From contig CM055102.1 in NCBI GenBank assembly GCA_029204225.1, positions 18,604,732-18,668,731 on the forward strand: a stretch of 64,000 nucleotides of DNA, written 5' to 3'. Positions within the stretch are counted from its first letter, which is position 1, and the number at the start of each line of letters is the position of its first letter. Shown here in pieces: positions 44,243 to 57,400 of this stretch. Both the position numbers and the translations under genes were made by a program. The DNA comes from Diphasiastrum complanatum (Eukaryota; Streptophyta; Lycopodiopsida; Lycopodiales; Lycopodiaceae). The notes beneath the pieces were generated by a model. That model did no database searches and was not told the origin of the DNA. It saw nothing but the letters and a program-made list of their open reading frames with translations.

Positions 44243-45415
44243 AGATTAAATCAAGCAGACAATGAGATTGGATCTAGATTTTCAATCAAAACTATCTCAG
44301 ATCAGATCTGCTAGATCTCTTCCACTTGACAAGAATCAAATTCCTATATCATGAAAAAGATTCCGAAATTCAACCAATCGATACTTCTCAAAAATGGAAG
44401 ATTCTCAGAATCAAAATCAGACTGTATCAGATTTGACCCAAAATTTGATAGGGATTTGATCTGGAAAATCAGAACCTAAACATAGAACTGGCGAAGGTTT
44501 CATAAGCGAAAATTCACTCGGCGAAGGTTCAACAATGCTATTTTTGATAAAAACTCTTTGATCAGATTTTTCTAACAATTTCTATAGAAATAAACTTCGT
44601 CGAACTCTTAGACTAGGAATCTGACACAGATAAAACTAGGGTAAAATCGACAAAGGTTTATGACACACAAAAACACAGTTTCTGTAGTTTGGCAAGGGTA
44701 AAAATAAAGATTTTCTAAGAAATAGTATGTTACTATAAATAGAATGATCTAGAAACTCGACAAAGGTTCTGGCGAAGAATCAAGAGTAATACTGGTATTT
44801 TTGCCAAAAAAAAGGACTTTTTTGGCAAAAATATGACAATATGACAACTAATCCTCTGAGAGACCTTCTATTTATGGTATTATTCTTCATCGACCTAGCA
44901 GTAGATAGATTTGAATCACACTTATGCACATTGAATTGGGTGAAGGTTCTTTTTCTGTATTTTTAGAGTTTTGGTGATTTTTTGGTGTTTTTTGATGGTT
45001 TTTTTGATGTTTTTGGAAATCTACTAGGAAGGATTGTTCGCCCTTCAAACTGAAGGTTTTGTGATAAAAACCAAAGGTGTTTCAACTCGATGAATGTTTC
45101 CTGAAAGAGGGCAAAAAGTTATCAGCTCTGATGACGATTTTTGTCTCCTTTTGACCACAATATGGCATATTTGACCGATTTTTGTTGTTTTTTCTGATAT
45201 CTCGGATCCAAATGGATCTTAAGATTGGCGATCTGAATAGCTTTTTCTGTTCCATATTTAGATTAGATTTCAAACAAGCAAATCCACACAAATCAAGCAA
45301 AATCACTCCCAAACTAACCCTAAATACAGATTTGACACTATTCATGCCACGACAAGATGCCTAATGCAAACTAACCATCCAACAAACATGTTGCAAACTG
45401 AAAAATTGGCATAGC
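44243..45415 (-). other. Untranslated leader of the chromovirus
   Basis: No long ORF. Short phrases such as ggcgaaggttc and tcgacaaaggtt recur (near 44486, 44518, 44648, 44757, 44772). It lies between the PBS and gag. Confidence 0.5.
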
Positions 45416-45433
45416 TCCCCGACAACGGCACCA
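45416..45433 (-). promoter_or_regulatory. Primer-binding site, tRNA-Asp type
   Basis: The minus strand reads TGGTGCCGTTGTCGGGGA, two transitions away from TGGCGCCGTTGCCGGGGA, the complement of the plant tRNA-Asp 3' end. This differs from the tRNA-iMet sites of the other elements in the window. Confidence 0.75.
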
Positions 45434-46073
45434 AAATTGTAGTGGGGTTTTCTTTCCTTGCCTATCCTCAACCCAAGATCTAATCAATCTAGCATCAAGG
45501 AGATGAAGTTAGTTGTCACGCGTAGATTTGTTCCCATGAGAGCGATAGCATAGTTCAGATTTCAGCAGGATTGGAAGATCCAAATCTAACTCTAACATCC
45601 CTTAACCCTAAGCATTAACACTACATCCACTAGCACTAGATCCACAATGAAGATAACTTACTCTTTCTCTCTCTCCCTTTCTCCCTCATAAAAAGTATAA
45701 AAACATGCAATCCCAATAACAATCAGATCCAACAATTAGCAAACTCAATAAAAGCATGAGAGATGGAGGAAAAGTGATAGAGAGCAAGGACATTCATAAA
45801 TCCATTTCACAAGATAACCAATATGCTTTATTGAAATGAAGAAATGAGCATGTGTAGGAACTCGAGTTGGTCCCTTTCTATAGTAGAGAAGAGGACCCTG
45901 ACCTCTGAATCCTATCGGTCCATTTATGCCTCCCTAATTATTCAAATTTAAAAAAGAGTGAGAACCATAGAGGGATTCCCAACTTTATTCACTAACTTGA
46001 CATTTAGGCCCTACGACAGAGGTCTTAAACTTAAGGACCCAACCACCACACGAGGACTCATGCAGATGTTGTG
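45434..46073. other. Possible 5' LTR of the chromovirus
   Basis: The sequence outside the primer site should be the 5' LTR. A pyrimidine-rich tract lies at 45660-45690. No partner LTR was found to the left of 34450, so this is inferred from position only. Confidence 0.3.
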
Positions 46074-47210
46074 CTAAAAAACTCTGGATCTGGTCCTCGA
46101 CGCTGATTGGTCTTCTGAACAATGGTGTGTTCCTTGATGAAGATGGACCCAGTTGCACTGCCCGTGGAACGGGATGTTGTTCTTCAACTTCACGGGCTCC
46201 ACCCTGGTCCATGTTCGAATCCAACCTTGTATCCATAGGTGAATCAACTTGTTGTGGAGGGGAGAATTGCGGCATGACCAGAACTGATATTTGAGGCCAG
46301 CTTCCAACACCTGAGTGATAGTTTTTTCATATGCGTTGATAGTTGCCTTAGCCTTTGCCAACTCAGTTGAAGCTGTACCTTTGAATCTGTCAAAGCGGCC
46401 TTGGAATCCTTGAAGCGGCACTTTGTAGGTTTCAACCTTTTTAAACAAATACACGATCTCTGTTGGAGTTATCGGATGATAAGGTATTTGTGTCTGTAGA
46501 TACGCATCACGCTCAAGGGTGGTCGCATCCAATTCACCTTGGAGACGTGTGGGATCTTGTTCAGCCATCTGCAGTTGACCCTGGAGCAGCTGCACTTGTT
46601 GTTTTGCATCCTACACGGCCTTGTCCACCTGATCTTGGGCGGTTGTGAGCGCATTCTGCAGTGAGCTGACATACTCTTCTAGGCGATCAGCCAATTGCTG
46701 TGTCGTCTTCTTCTCAGCTTCAGATTTAGCTTCGTGCTGCTTGGCGATCTTCAACTCTTTGTCCAACTGAACGACTTTTTGGCTAATGAGAGTATTTTCA
46801 GATCCCATATCTGAGATTCGTTGCTCCATTTTTTTTTTTTCTCCAACACAGACTGGATCACTTGCGTAAGGCTTGAGATTGTTTGGTGAAACAACTTCTG
46901 TGTGTGGGGGTGAGGCGGCCTAGGCAGTTGTGATGGGAATGGTATACCCAATGGTCACAGATTGTCCGTGAGAGGAAGCAGAGGTGAGGGAAGCATCAGA
47001 GGCGGGGGGAATAGGTAGTTCAGTGCGAATAGCAGCAGGGGGTGGAAGTGCAGCTGAAGATGTTTGCCTAGTACGATGTTGTGACGTAGAAGGCGAGTCA
47101 GGAATGACGATCTCACTATGTGGACGACGTCGACTATGTGAACTGGATGTCTGTTGAGATGACTCGGCCGATGCTTCTTCATAAATAGAAAGCACGAAAT
47201 CCATATGAGT
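46074..47210 (-). pseudogene. Unassigned coiled-coil ORF remnants
   Basis: Successive minus-strand frames: a Ser/Pro-rich part (IYEEASAESSQQTSSSHSRR, PPAAIRTELPIPPASDAS, down to 46920), then heptad-like segments (46829-46611, QKVVQLDKELKIAKQHEAKS; 46595-46300, VQLLQGQLQMAEQDPTRLQG and ERDAYLQTQI). They look like one long protein with a disordered N-terminus and a coiled coil, broken by shifts. No family recognised. It may be an accessory ORF of the adjoining Ty3 element or a captured host fragment. Confidence 0.4.
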
Positions 47211-47230
47211 ACGATAATCAAAGTGACTGA

Positions 47231-47593
47231 TATGATGATGGTGGTGATGATTGTCAACAAGATGAGGAGGAATGTGATGATGGTGGCGATTGTCAACATG
47301 ATGATCAACAATGTGATGAAACAGACGAACATGAACAATACTTCGATTGGGATCATGTTTGTCAACTACAAGATCAGGAATATCAGTTTGGTGATGGTCC
47401 AAATGAAATCGAGTATAGTGTTGTTGATTATGAGGGTCATAATCACTCTGAATGGCAACATGAGGGCCAAAATGAGCCTACAGGCCAACCAAATGATATC
47501 CTTGAAAGTTGTGATTACAATGAAGAAGATCCTAAAGGTCACAACACATACAACAGAGGAAAACACCATATCGAGTCAAAGCATCATGCTTAA
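47231..47593 (+). pseudogene. Acidic ORF fragment related to 41205-41657
   Basis: A stop at 47228 is followed by an open frame of 120 codons rich in Asp, Glu, Gln, Cys and His (YDDGGDDCQQDEEECDDGGD, then NEIEYSVVDYEGHNH). Its start (YDNQSD before the stop) and the NEIEY/DEIEF-DY pattern recall the acidic ORF of the nested element at 41205. It is cut off on the left by the coiled-coil relic, so it is a truncated copy. The opposite strand is also open here as a His-rich frame. Confidence 0.45.
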
Positions 47594-47773
47594 AGTAAAA
47601 AGTAAAATTTTCTCCCAAAAATGTACCTCCCTCAAGCTTCAAATGACAACTTCTATGCTAAGTTTAAAAACAAAGAATACTCAAACTTATTTTTGCTTAA
47701 AGATTTGGTAAATTTAATAGCGAGTTGCATCGTTGTCTTGTAATGAGTCACATCCACATCTTTTGAGTGTAGT

Positions 47774-48070
47774 TGTTAGCAGATTCTAGAGAATTTCCAG
47801 ATGCTGAGCCAAGCTAAAGACATAGATTATCTCTCACTCATGACCGAGGAGGTCTCAGAAGGAGGAGAGCAGAAGAAGTTGAGAGCCGAGCATTAGAGCC
47901 GAGAAATTACTAGCTAGGACGATAGTGAATTATCTATGTGAGCCTACATGGTGTAGCCCAGAAAAGGAGTGGCTAGACGACTGGGGTTGGGATCCCAGTA
48001 CGCGGCTCGTGAGGGTACATGTGTGTGCGTGGCCCTAAGGCCCAAATTCTTTACATGGTATCAGAGCCAG
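47774..48070 (+). repeat. Orphan LTR with primer-binding site
   Basis: A segment starting tgttagcagattctagag and ending tttaca is followed at 48056-48070 by tggtatcagagccag, the tRNA-iMet PBS. No second LTR or pol lies downstream, so only the 5' end of an element remains. The left boundary is tentative. Confidence 0.6.
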
Positions 48071-48271
48071 TTGGGGGTTCCTTTGCCTGTGCTTGCTTGA
48101 GTAGGGGTGTTGCAGAATGTTTCTTGCAAGCCACGCACAGGAAAGTGTCGTGGGCTTGAGCGCCCAGTGAAGGCCTTGAGAATTCTCAATGTCCCATAAG
48201 TAACTGCTTGCCTTGAACTCTCCCACATATAAGTTGGAACCCATGGATTTTATTTTCAAGCTGGGAGGTTG

Positions 48272-48658
48272 CTAGGAGTGACAACAAAGGGCCAGCGGCA
48301 AATTGTCGGTATTGCTCTTGATGGCTCGTTTGAGCTCTCCAAAAACAGTCTTGAACCAGTTATATGGTTCTAGAGGCGCCTTGGCTATCTTGGCATGAGA
48401 ATCAACTATCCTATGCAAAATTTGGGAAGTAATACGTTCTTTCCTGAGTTTGCCAACCATCAAGAAATTGTTCAGGAGCTGAGCAGCAGCGTGAATGGCA
48501 GGATTAGTAATGGCTTCTAGAAGGTAGCCATCATTAGTCCAGCGCAGATCATTTGTAACGTCAATAGAAGGCTTAATAGAAAATGACAATTTTGAGTTGA
48601 TGTACTCAACTGAAACTGCTTCAATACCATGTTGGAAATTATGAAAAGTCGAATGCAC
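48272..48658 (-). CDS. Hypothetical 128-residue ORF
   Basis: An uninterrupted minus-strand frame of ordinary composition (EYINSKLSFSIKPSIDVTND, RWTNDGYLLEAITNPAIHAA). I recognise no domain. It lies just downstream of the orphan LTR on the opposite strand and may be a retroelement or gene fragment, or a chance ORF. Confidence 0.25.
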   Translation of the reverse strand: MHSTFHNFQHGIEAVSVEYINSKLSFSIKPSIDVTNDLRWTNDGYLLEAITNPAIHAAAQLLNNFLMVGKLRKERITSQILHRIVDSHAKIAKAPLEPYNWFKTVFGELKRAIKSNTDNLPLALCCHS

Positions 48659-48714
48659 AAAATACGTTTAGTGTCAAAAAAACATAAAACATTCTTTGAA
48701 TGTTGCTTGTACAA

Positions 48715-51700
48715 TTACCAATAACCAAAAATAAGGAAATTCAGACTAGTTACAATCTAAGTTATAAAGCAGAAAAATAACAATTTAGAATTTATGTACT
48801 CAACTAAAATGTAGAATTTTCAATTATAAAAATAAGAGTACATAGTTTTAGCTCAATTGCATATGTCTAAAATTATTGAAATCTGAGGATGATAGAGCTC
48901 AGGATCATGAATAAAGTGCAAGGATTGATCATTAGAAAATGGTTAAAGAACAAGGTGATGTTTTCTAAATAGTAGATAGCAGAAAGAGAACTTCTGCACG
49001 AATGCTTGGTTAACTATGTGTAGAGATGGTGAGTTTGGCCTCTTATCTAGAAGGAAACCATGAACCCTACTTTCCTAGAATAGTATAGGTTCAGTAGTCG
49101 AAAATCTAGTTAATATGTATCTGGTTTCCAAACACGATCACCATTAAAAAAAAAATTTGAAGTTTGTGAGAAGAACAATGGTGTACTTTAGCTAGAAAGT
49201 GCAGTACTTAGTATTGTGTAGAAGTACTGATTTTACTGTAGAGTACTTTGAACAATATTTGAACAAATTCAACGACTATGAGATTTGAATATGTGTATCA
49301 TCTATCTTCGACTGAAAAGAATCAAATCGAAATAATTCAGGCTGATTTCAATATTGGTCCAAATTTGTTCAAAGGTGATTCGAAATGGTTCAAATGCTTG
49401 AAGATTTGAATAGTTCAAAATTTGAATAGACTATGTCGAATGTCTAGCATTTTGAATTGTGTTGAGGCACAAAATGGATTTTGAAGGACTCAAAATGATG
49501 TTATTCAAATCTAGTGGATCTCTACCGCTCACAATTTGAGTGAAAATGCAAAGCTTCAAAATCTGTTCAAATTTGCCTAGAAACTTTATAGCATAATATT
49601 TGTAACATAGGCTTTGGAGTCGGACTAGATCTCTAACACAAATCAACTTATCCTCTCAAATTTATGCCTGATGACATTGAATGTGAAGGTAGTCATACTC
49701 AAAATATATAATATCTAACATGGATTCTAATTGTCAATCAATAACAATGCAAGAGAACATGATGACTTTTAAAGCATGTTCAAAGGTGCTTCAATAACTG
49801 TCAAAGCCATCATTGGAAGCAACTTTAAGTATTCATGGTGAGATTGGAATTACTAGAGGAACTCTCTCTTCGCATTGATTAGTTGTTCTTTGCTTAGTCA
49901 TTTAAAAATTTTCTAACTTTTTTATCCGTGCTGAGCTACATGGCTTATTTTAGACTTAAGCCCTTCTTTGTCTTCCTGCCAAATCAAACATGAAAAATAA
50001 GATTTTCTCATAGAATAATTAGCATGTCCATTGGGCCTCATTTAATATAGTGAAATGGACCCTAGCTAACATGATGCAAGGAGGCACATGCAAGTCATAT
50101 TTTTTACCTTTTGAACATGCAAATCATTTTGGGAGACATGCATAAGCATATTGTAAAGGCTTGAATTCTCAATTCACTAAGTTATCACCAATAGGTTTAG
50201 CTTTATGCCACCCAAGAGACTATTATTGCTTCTTGCTAGTGGCTATATAGGCTTAACCACCTAGCTTAGATCACCTAATATCTCAAAAGTGTTTTGGAAT
50301 GTGGCCCACCATTGTCCAATATTAGTACCTTTGGAGGTAAAGAATAACCTCACCCCTCTAGAGGAAAAACTAAAATAGGTCTAGGTATGACAGATTATTA
50401 TCTTTTAACAAGTAGTATGTCTAAACATAACCATTTATTATCTGTTAGCAAGCTAAGTGTCTTCGTGAATCTTATCACTAAGATGAGTGCCTCATGACTC
50501 ATCCCTATTGCGCACAAAGTGACATAAGAAAAATTTGTGCCATTCATCAATCAAGGAACAATAATCACCATGAGATATGAGAGATTGAATGAGACTCGAG
50601 CACTTTGGCATTTCTTTAAACTAAAACAACAAGTTGTTGAAAGTTCCATAATAACTTGTTTAGTTTGTTCAAGAATCGTAGCAATCACTTGCATTAGCAT
50701 TTCTATGCACCAATATACAACATATGTATAATAGTAAGCCAAGCTTAAACATGAGCACATTGCCCCAACGACGACAATGACGCAATGGGTGGGGTTTGGG
50801 CCTATGTTAGTGTGGCAAAATCTTTCCTCATAGCCAACTCAAATCGTCGAGTTGGATAAGTGTTGACAGAGTCTCAAATCGCACTCTCCATGCGCAAGGG
50901 ACACCTCGAAGCCCAAAGGCTCCAAAAATTTGGGAGCTTTGTGCTACTTATTGAGATTTAAACTTGATATGCATTGTAAAAATCTTACAAAATCATGCTA
51001 GTGGAGCTTAGTTGACTCTTGGAATATACAAAGAATTGTGCTATCAAAGACTAACTAGAATAAGGCTTTCAACATTGGACTTGGGCATTAAATGAATTGA
51101 AAAAGACGTGCACTAAAACATACAAACATAAAAATAGATAAGTTAATAGTATACATGGTTGTATTTATTCATACATTAAAAAAGAACTATACATATAAAT
51201 ATTATTGGAATCATCCTACAATCTCTCTTTTTAAAAAGCACACAAAGGCTTCTCATCCTAGCCCAATAACATGACATAACATCATTTGCAACTCGTATAG
51301 TCAACATCCTAGCACATTGAAGAAGATAAGAATTTTGAAAATGCCATGTGCAAAAGATGTTTAATTATTCTGTAGGTAAAATTTCTTAAATACATTTGCT
51401 CAATCTATTGGTCTCTTGTTTACACTTGCTCAATCTATTGGTCTCTTGTTCACTACATGCTAGCCCAACTCCTATAGTGAGAGATTAGATGGTTGTAGTG
51501 TGAATGAGAACTTGTAAATTGCTGGTGCATAACGTTGAGTCATTAGGCAAAGGTGCTTATGAGCAGAATAAGCGATGGTCATGAGGAGCAAAGCCCACTC
51601 GATTATAGAAATTTGCCATGCAAAACTGGCAAAAAGTGTTTTCACATGCGAGGTCAAGTGATTTGCATGTGAAAATAAAGATTGACCTCTAACAATTTGG

Positions 51701-53020
51701 ATCTAACATCGCATTCTCATGTGAGCATGCACACTTACAAATTATCATGACCACTAAGAGCTTTGCTTTCCACAACATTATCATGAACAAATCCAGAAAA
51801 CTTTGCTGCCCCTAGTGTAGCTAGTTGGATAAGGGTGTTGCTCTTGATTTTTGTAGTCCAAGGAGCTTACATTTCAATTGGAACCTTGTAGATAATATGT
51901 TGTGCTTTACCTAAGACACTTGTAAGTGTTGTGAATACTTGTACTTGGTAGACTTGCTTCCCAATGTGGTGTAAGTGTTTAGGTTGCAAGCCTTTTGGGC
52001 ATGACTACTTGAAAGAAAGTATTACTTGGCCTCCTCAAGTTATCCTCCCATCACAAAATCCAAGAATCACTTGGGTGGCTTGATGTTGGCAACGAAGCAT
52101 GGGTTGTTGCCATTGAGTTAACATAGAAGCATAGTTTGATATGGACTTGTGGAACACAATTGCCCGACATGAGGAGAGAGACGTCTATTAGGCTGCAAGG
52201 ATCCACAAGGAAAAATGCTCTTACCCTCATGCCTAGGAATAACTAGGTGGTCCCTCAAAAGGAATGAAGCTTAATGCTGCTTGACCCAAGACCAATTGTA
52301 GGCTTAGACTTTCATCTCCCCACACCTTAAGTGATCAAGTGATGATGTGAGCATGATAATATGCACTTGTGAGACCTATGGTTTTGAGGCTGCACTTGGG
52401 CCCTAATACCACCTCATGATGGCATTTAGCTCAGTACCTCAAGGAGGGATTGCTTAGCTTAAACTTTGGGGCAGTCGCCTAGGTCGGGTGGGTAATTGCT
52501 TTCTCCCTTCTTGAGTTTTTTTTTAAAAAATTCTCAAGGAAAATGCTTGGAATTCTAACTTTTCAAGTAACTGTTGACGGGTAGAAAAACATTCCCCAAA
52601 GCTAATCAATGTTGGTCACATGGACATCGATACATTCCATAGCAACGAGGAAACTGTTTAGCAAATATTCAACAACTGTTTAGTGCATACACATCAATTG
52701 TAGCCTATTGTGCACCTTGCAAACAAATGAACATTTTGATATATGGCCTCAACCATTCAACCCTCAACCAAAAACGGATAAGCCAAACATCGGATTGAAC
52801 CTTCAAGATTGCTTGATGTCTCTTGTTGAATTGCGTGTTGGATTGCTGATTTAAGTTGCTTGTTTAATTCGTGTCGCCTACCATTCAACAAATGAACATT
52901 TTGGAAAGTGCTATTAACCCATCCAACATTAAACAAAACTCTTGATTTAATGTTTAACTGTGCTTGATGTGAAGATTCGACGTTTACTCTTACTTGATGG
53001 TGTTGGTTGGCCATCACACA
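48715..53020. other. Intergenic stretch without recognisable genes
   Basis: AT-rich sequence of 4.3 kb with only short open frames on either strand. The only clear structure is the 30-bp tandem duplication at 51391-51450. Nothing supports a gene. Confidence 0.5.
51391..51450. repeat. 30-bp tandem duplication
   Basis: Two adjacent units, tacatttgctcaatctattg... and tacacttgctcaatctattg..., differ at one base. Confidence 0.95.
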
Positions 53021-54404
53021 TGGTAGCGTCAGATACCACTAACGTAGATCAATAGATTAGAGCCGAGGTGGTGTGCGTTCCCACTCTTTCTCTATTTCTC
53101 GTATCGGTTAATAGATGAAAATTAAGGGAAAAGAAGAAGAAGCCCAGAGTCTTGGTCCTTGAGCAGCCTGCCTTAAAGAGGCAAGATATTTGGATAAGGA
53201 GGGATAGAGAGAAAAACAAAAAAAAGAAAGAAGAAAGAGATATCATAGAATGGGACCAACAGGGGGCATCTTTAGGACGTGAAGGGCAGATGCCCGTTTT
53301 ATAGGAGCCTAGGAGATAACCCTAATCTGGCGACAAATGAGATTGGAGCCGTCCGATCCACATCGGACGGATCAGATGCTTTGGACATTAGTATGAGTAA
53401 GCGGCGCTGCCACGCTCTTCCTTTTTCGTTGCGCATTTGTTGCTGTTATATTTTTGGTTCATTCATCATCATAATCTTCTTCTTCTTCTTCTTCATTGTA
53501 AGACGGTTGGATCGGATCCATTTATGCCTTGCTGATCTCGTTTTTGTTTTGAGTAGAGCGTTTTGAGTAGAGCGTTTTGTGGTTGCTGATGGATCTGACA
53601 GTCTGTGCCGTTTTAGTGTAATCTTGTTAGATCTGTTAGATCGTCACATTATTATCCCCCATTTGTTTGATAGGTTTTTCCACTTTAGTTTTTTATCTTT
53701 TCAGATTACTGCACCACAGCATTGATTCTGAGATTTTACAGCTCTGATCCGTGGTATCTGGTTAGTTTTCTGAATCTTGTAGCATTCTGTTTCGATTTCC
53801 TTAATCTCTCTTTTTGTTGCCTTTCTGGTGTCCGCCCCGGCCGGCCGCCTGTAGGCGTGAGGCCTTAATGAGCTGAGGTTTCTTTTCGTGTCGCCATTGT
53901 AGGACTAGATCCAAGTGGTTTTAGCATTATTTATTCTTTCCGGACTTACTTAAGAACTAGTTTTGCAGTACCAGATTTGTCGAAAAAGATTCGCGACTGC
54001 AGATAAAGGGGATTGAGGATGGATTTGCAGGTTATTGAGCATCTTAGCGATTTTGCATCGTCGCTAAGTTGATTTTGAAGGTTTTGTTACTTTAGAAGGC
54101 GCATGATTATGCTACAATCGACAACAAAATCCTCTTACATTTGCGGAATCAGTAAAAATGAAAACACAAGACGGCACTAATTTCGACAAAATCACCAGTT
54201 ATCTCACAAACATGGAGACACAAGTTTGTAAACTTTTTATTTCAAAATTTCGCGTGGAATGGATAAAAGCTAGTGCACTATCTTGATATGTCGGGTGATT
54301 TAAACAGGGCCATACTGCTGTGAATCAGTTCAGCAAACGTCCAGTTTTCTCAATTGTTTTGTTTGACTTCAACCATTCATCATCTGCGAGAAGACAGATA
54401 AAAC
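53021..54404 (+). promoter_or_regulatory. Upstream region and 5' UTR of the Pumilio gene
   Basis: No coding sequence. A (CTT)n pyrimidine tract at 53475-53496 is followed by a possible splice donor (attgtaagacgg), and acceptor-like CAG sites occur near 53998, 54031 and 54397. A 5' UTR intron, common in plant Pumilio genes, is therefore possible. The transcription start cannot be placed. Confidence 0.4.
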
Positions 54405-57400
54405 ATGACGACCGAGAGTCCTATGAGGATGCTATCCGGCGGGGGAATGACAGGGGGTATTGGTGCTCTTAATGACAGCCTTATTGCAGGAGGAGGCTCA
54501 GGGCTTGGCTCCTCTACAACCCGAGAAGCACAGGAATTGAACTATTTGCTGAGGGATCGCTCCCGTTTTGAGAATGTTTTGGGTAGCAGAAATGTATCAA
54601 TGAGTAGAAGTGAGAGTGCCCCTCCTAGTGTCGAGGGTTCTTTGGCTGCGATGGGAGGACTTTTCACCCGTCATCCAACTGGTCCTGGTGATCTTAGTCG
54701 AGTCAACAAGATTGGCGCTGGCAGCGATGCAGCCGATGTGTTTGAGTCTGAGCATGAATTGCGATCAGATCCTTCATATTTAGCATATTATTATTCTCAT
54801 ATCAACTTGAATCCGAGGCTTCCACCGCCCCTGATATCGTGGGAAAACTGGCGTTTGGCTCAGAGGCTTCAGTCTGGATTTCCTCTTGGTAGTGCAAAAG
54901 ATAAGAGGAACTTGAGGTCTTTGGATGATAGCAACAGCAAATCTCTCTTTTCCTCTCAATCCTTGTTACCTACTCACAAGGAAGAACCTGAACATTTTGA
55001 GGAATTGGAGAGCCTTGTACGAAATAGCTCTGGTGAATGGGCAGAAGGAGGCAATGATGGGTTAATTGGCCTATCCACTGGTGGATTTGGGCCTCGACCT
55101 AAGAGCCTCGTGGATCTTATTCAGGTGTCTGGAGATTGTTTTGCATTAAAAAGGGCTTTATTAATCTAAGTTGTTGAATACGTTTGATTGGATGTTTACA
55201 TTTCAATAAGAGCAAACTGTTTCTAACCATGTTACTCTGCTTGTACATCAGATAGGGATGCTACTTGGTGGGTTTTAGATAACGGACGAGTGTTCATGTT
55301 TGTGTCGATAATCCTTGTGCTTCAATTAGTAGACGATGGCAATGTGTAACTTTACTTCCCCCGGTGATAAGTTTTGACGTAGTTCATTTTATGGACCACC
55401 CTCTTTTGGGTAGTCTTTTCTTTTCATGGAAGGGGACACAGTACTTGTTTCATTTGAACATACATTTGTTTCTAAACAGATGTAGATGTACATATTGGCT
55501 AAAGTTTAACCTTAAAAGGTAGATGGTATTGTTTTGTCAGGCCCAGTCTGGCATATGCACCTGCCAAATCTCAATCTTAGTTTGTTGAGAATTGCGAACT
55601 TTACTGCTGTTTTGGGACCAGGAGCTATTTATTCCTAGCTAGGATGCATTTATTTCTGCATTTTGTGCTGACGTTTGTTAATAAATAGGCAATTCCATGT
55701 CTTGGGGCAATCGAAGCTAGAAGATCCTCTTTTTTAGTAAAGCTTTTGGTTTATTGGGGTCTCCAAGCAATCATGCTATTACCATATTGCATGCTTATAG
55801 TCAACTCCTAGTTATGCAACAGCATGACATCATTATTCTTAGTGGACACATTGAACAGTAGTGTATAATATCCATTGGATAAAGAGCAATTTAATCCGAT
55901 CATTCTATGTTGATTGTAACAAGTTAAGTATGATAGAACATAGTCATAGTTTGTCACATCAGTAAAACGAGCTGATGAGTATTGTATCAATAATGTGAAA
56001 CACAAATTTTCTTGTTGGTTCAATTCATTGGTGACTATGATAGGAGTGTCTATTCTAGTAAGCTTGTCATTCACTTCTTGGATGCATGTAAGTTTGAGAT
56101 TAGCATATTTTACGTAAACTGGTGTCCAGACTTCACAGCAATATCGAGGACAATGATAAGCTCAATAGTTGGTAAGATCTTTCTGGAATTGGCGACCATC
56201 ACGATCCACTGACTTGTTGTGTCCTTTTGTTGGCTCAAGTACGCACCATTCATCCTTCGGTAGCAAGTGACAAAGCTAGTCCAGTTTTTGTTATGTGTCA
56301 GCAGTGGGACATTACACTTGATGACATTGACATTCTTAGTTACATGCTAAAATACGTCTACATTGATCATTTTTAGTTACATACTAAAATTCGTCTACGT
56401 TGATCCCATAGGAATAAGTTGCAAATGTAGTTGAGTTATTGTGTTTGCCTAATAATCACCTGTGAGCATCACACTTTTGATTGCTTTGATGTGTGTGTAC
56501 GTACAATATATGTGTTTACACACAAGGAGATTAGCTACTTTTCTTTTCTTAGTGACACTCCTCTACTAATACCTTTGTGATTTATGGAGATGGATGAGCA
56601 ACTGAGTGTCGTCTTTGAGTTTAATGACATTATAAATTCTTTGTTTTCTCCTAAGATTTCTATTATAGGATGTTTTCACCTTTCGATCGTGCTTCAGTGA
56701 TTTACAGTCTTAATCGACGCATGCTCTCAACTTAGTGCATTGTGAAGTTTACTGGTGGAATGTTGTATTAATATCGTTTTTACTTTATGCTGATTATAAA
56801 AAAATTGAACATGCTGATCAGTCGTACAATTTCATGAAGGTCAAATGTGTGGGCTATATAGTGTTAACTCATGTATCTTAGTTGTTGATTCTTGCGGTTT
56901 ATATTTGCTCAGTGGATTAGATTGTCCATGTCATGCAGGCATTTGGAACCTAGAAGAAAGTGATTTTTTATGTTGCAAGAAGCATCGTGCTCATTTAGAA
57001 GACTTTGGAAGATAATAGATTCTTTTTTTTTTTGTAACAAGGAGCTTTACTCTCTGATCTCCTTCATTTCTAAGGTGCAGTTACATTATGTGGAACTCGG
57101 TCAGGATTTGGGATAATCTCAGTTCAAATGTTATTAGATCTTAGGATTAGTCTTTTTTTAGATGCAGTTATCAAAAGCTTTGTGTCATCACATTGTCCTG
57201 ATTTAATATAGTCTTGTGGTTTTTTAAGCTATCCAATTGTTGTCTTTACTCTTTTTACTTCACAACCAAGTTTTCTAGATTTTTATTGCATAATATAATT
57301 GTTGCTTTGTTTTGAAGTAAATAACTGAATATGGTTGCATGATACGAACATCTGAAAGTGTTATTTGGGGGGGTTGCAGGAGGATTTCCCTCGAACACCG

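Larger units (their letters stand above)
34450..45433 (-). mobile_element. Ty3 chromovirus, internally deleted and split by a nested element
   Basis: Reading leftwards on the minus strand: a tRNA-Asp type primer site (45433-45416), a leader of 1.2 kb, gag (44242-43089), an inserted + strand LTR element (38515-43085), gag zinc knuckle and linker (38430-37709), protease (37609-37415), RT (about 36540-36170), RNase H (36072-35563), integrase N-terminal zinc region (35400-35158), integrase C-terminal region (35072-34701) and chromodomain (34644-34450). The integrase catalytic core is missing. LTR ends could not be paired. Confidence 0.8.
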
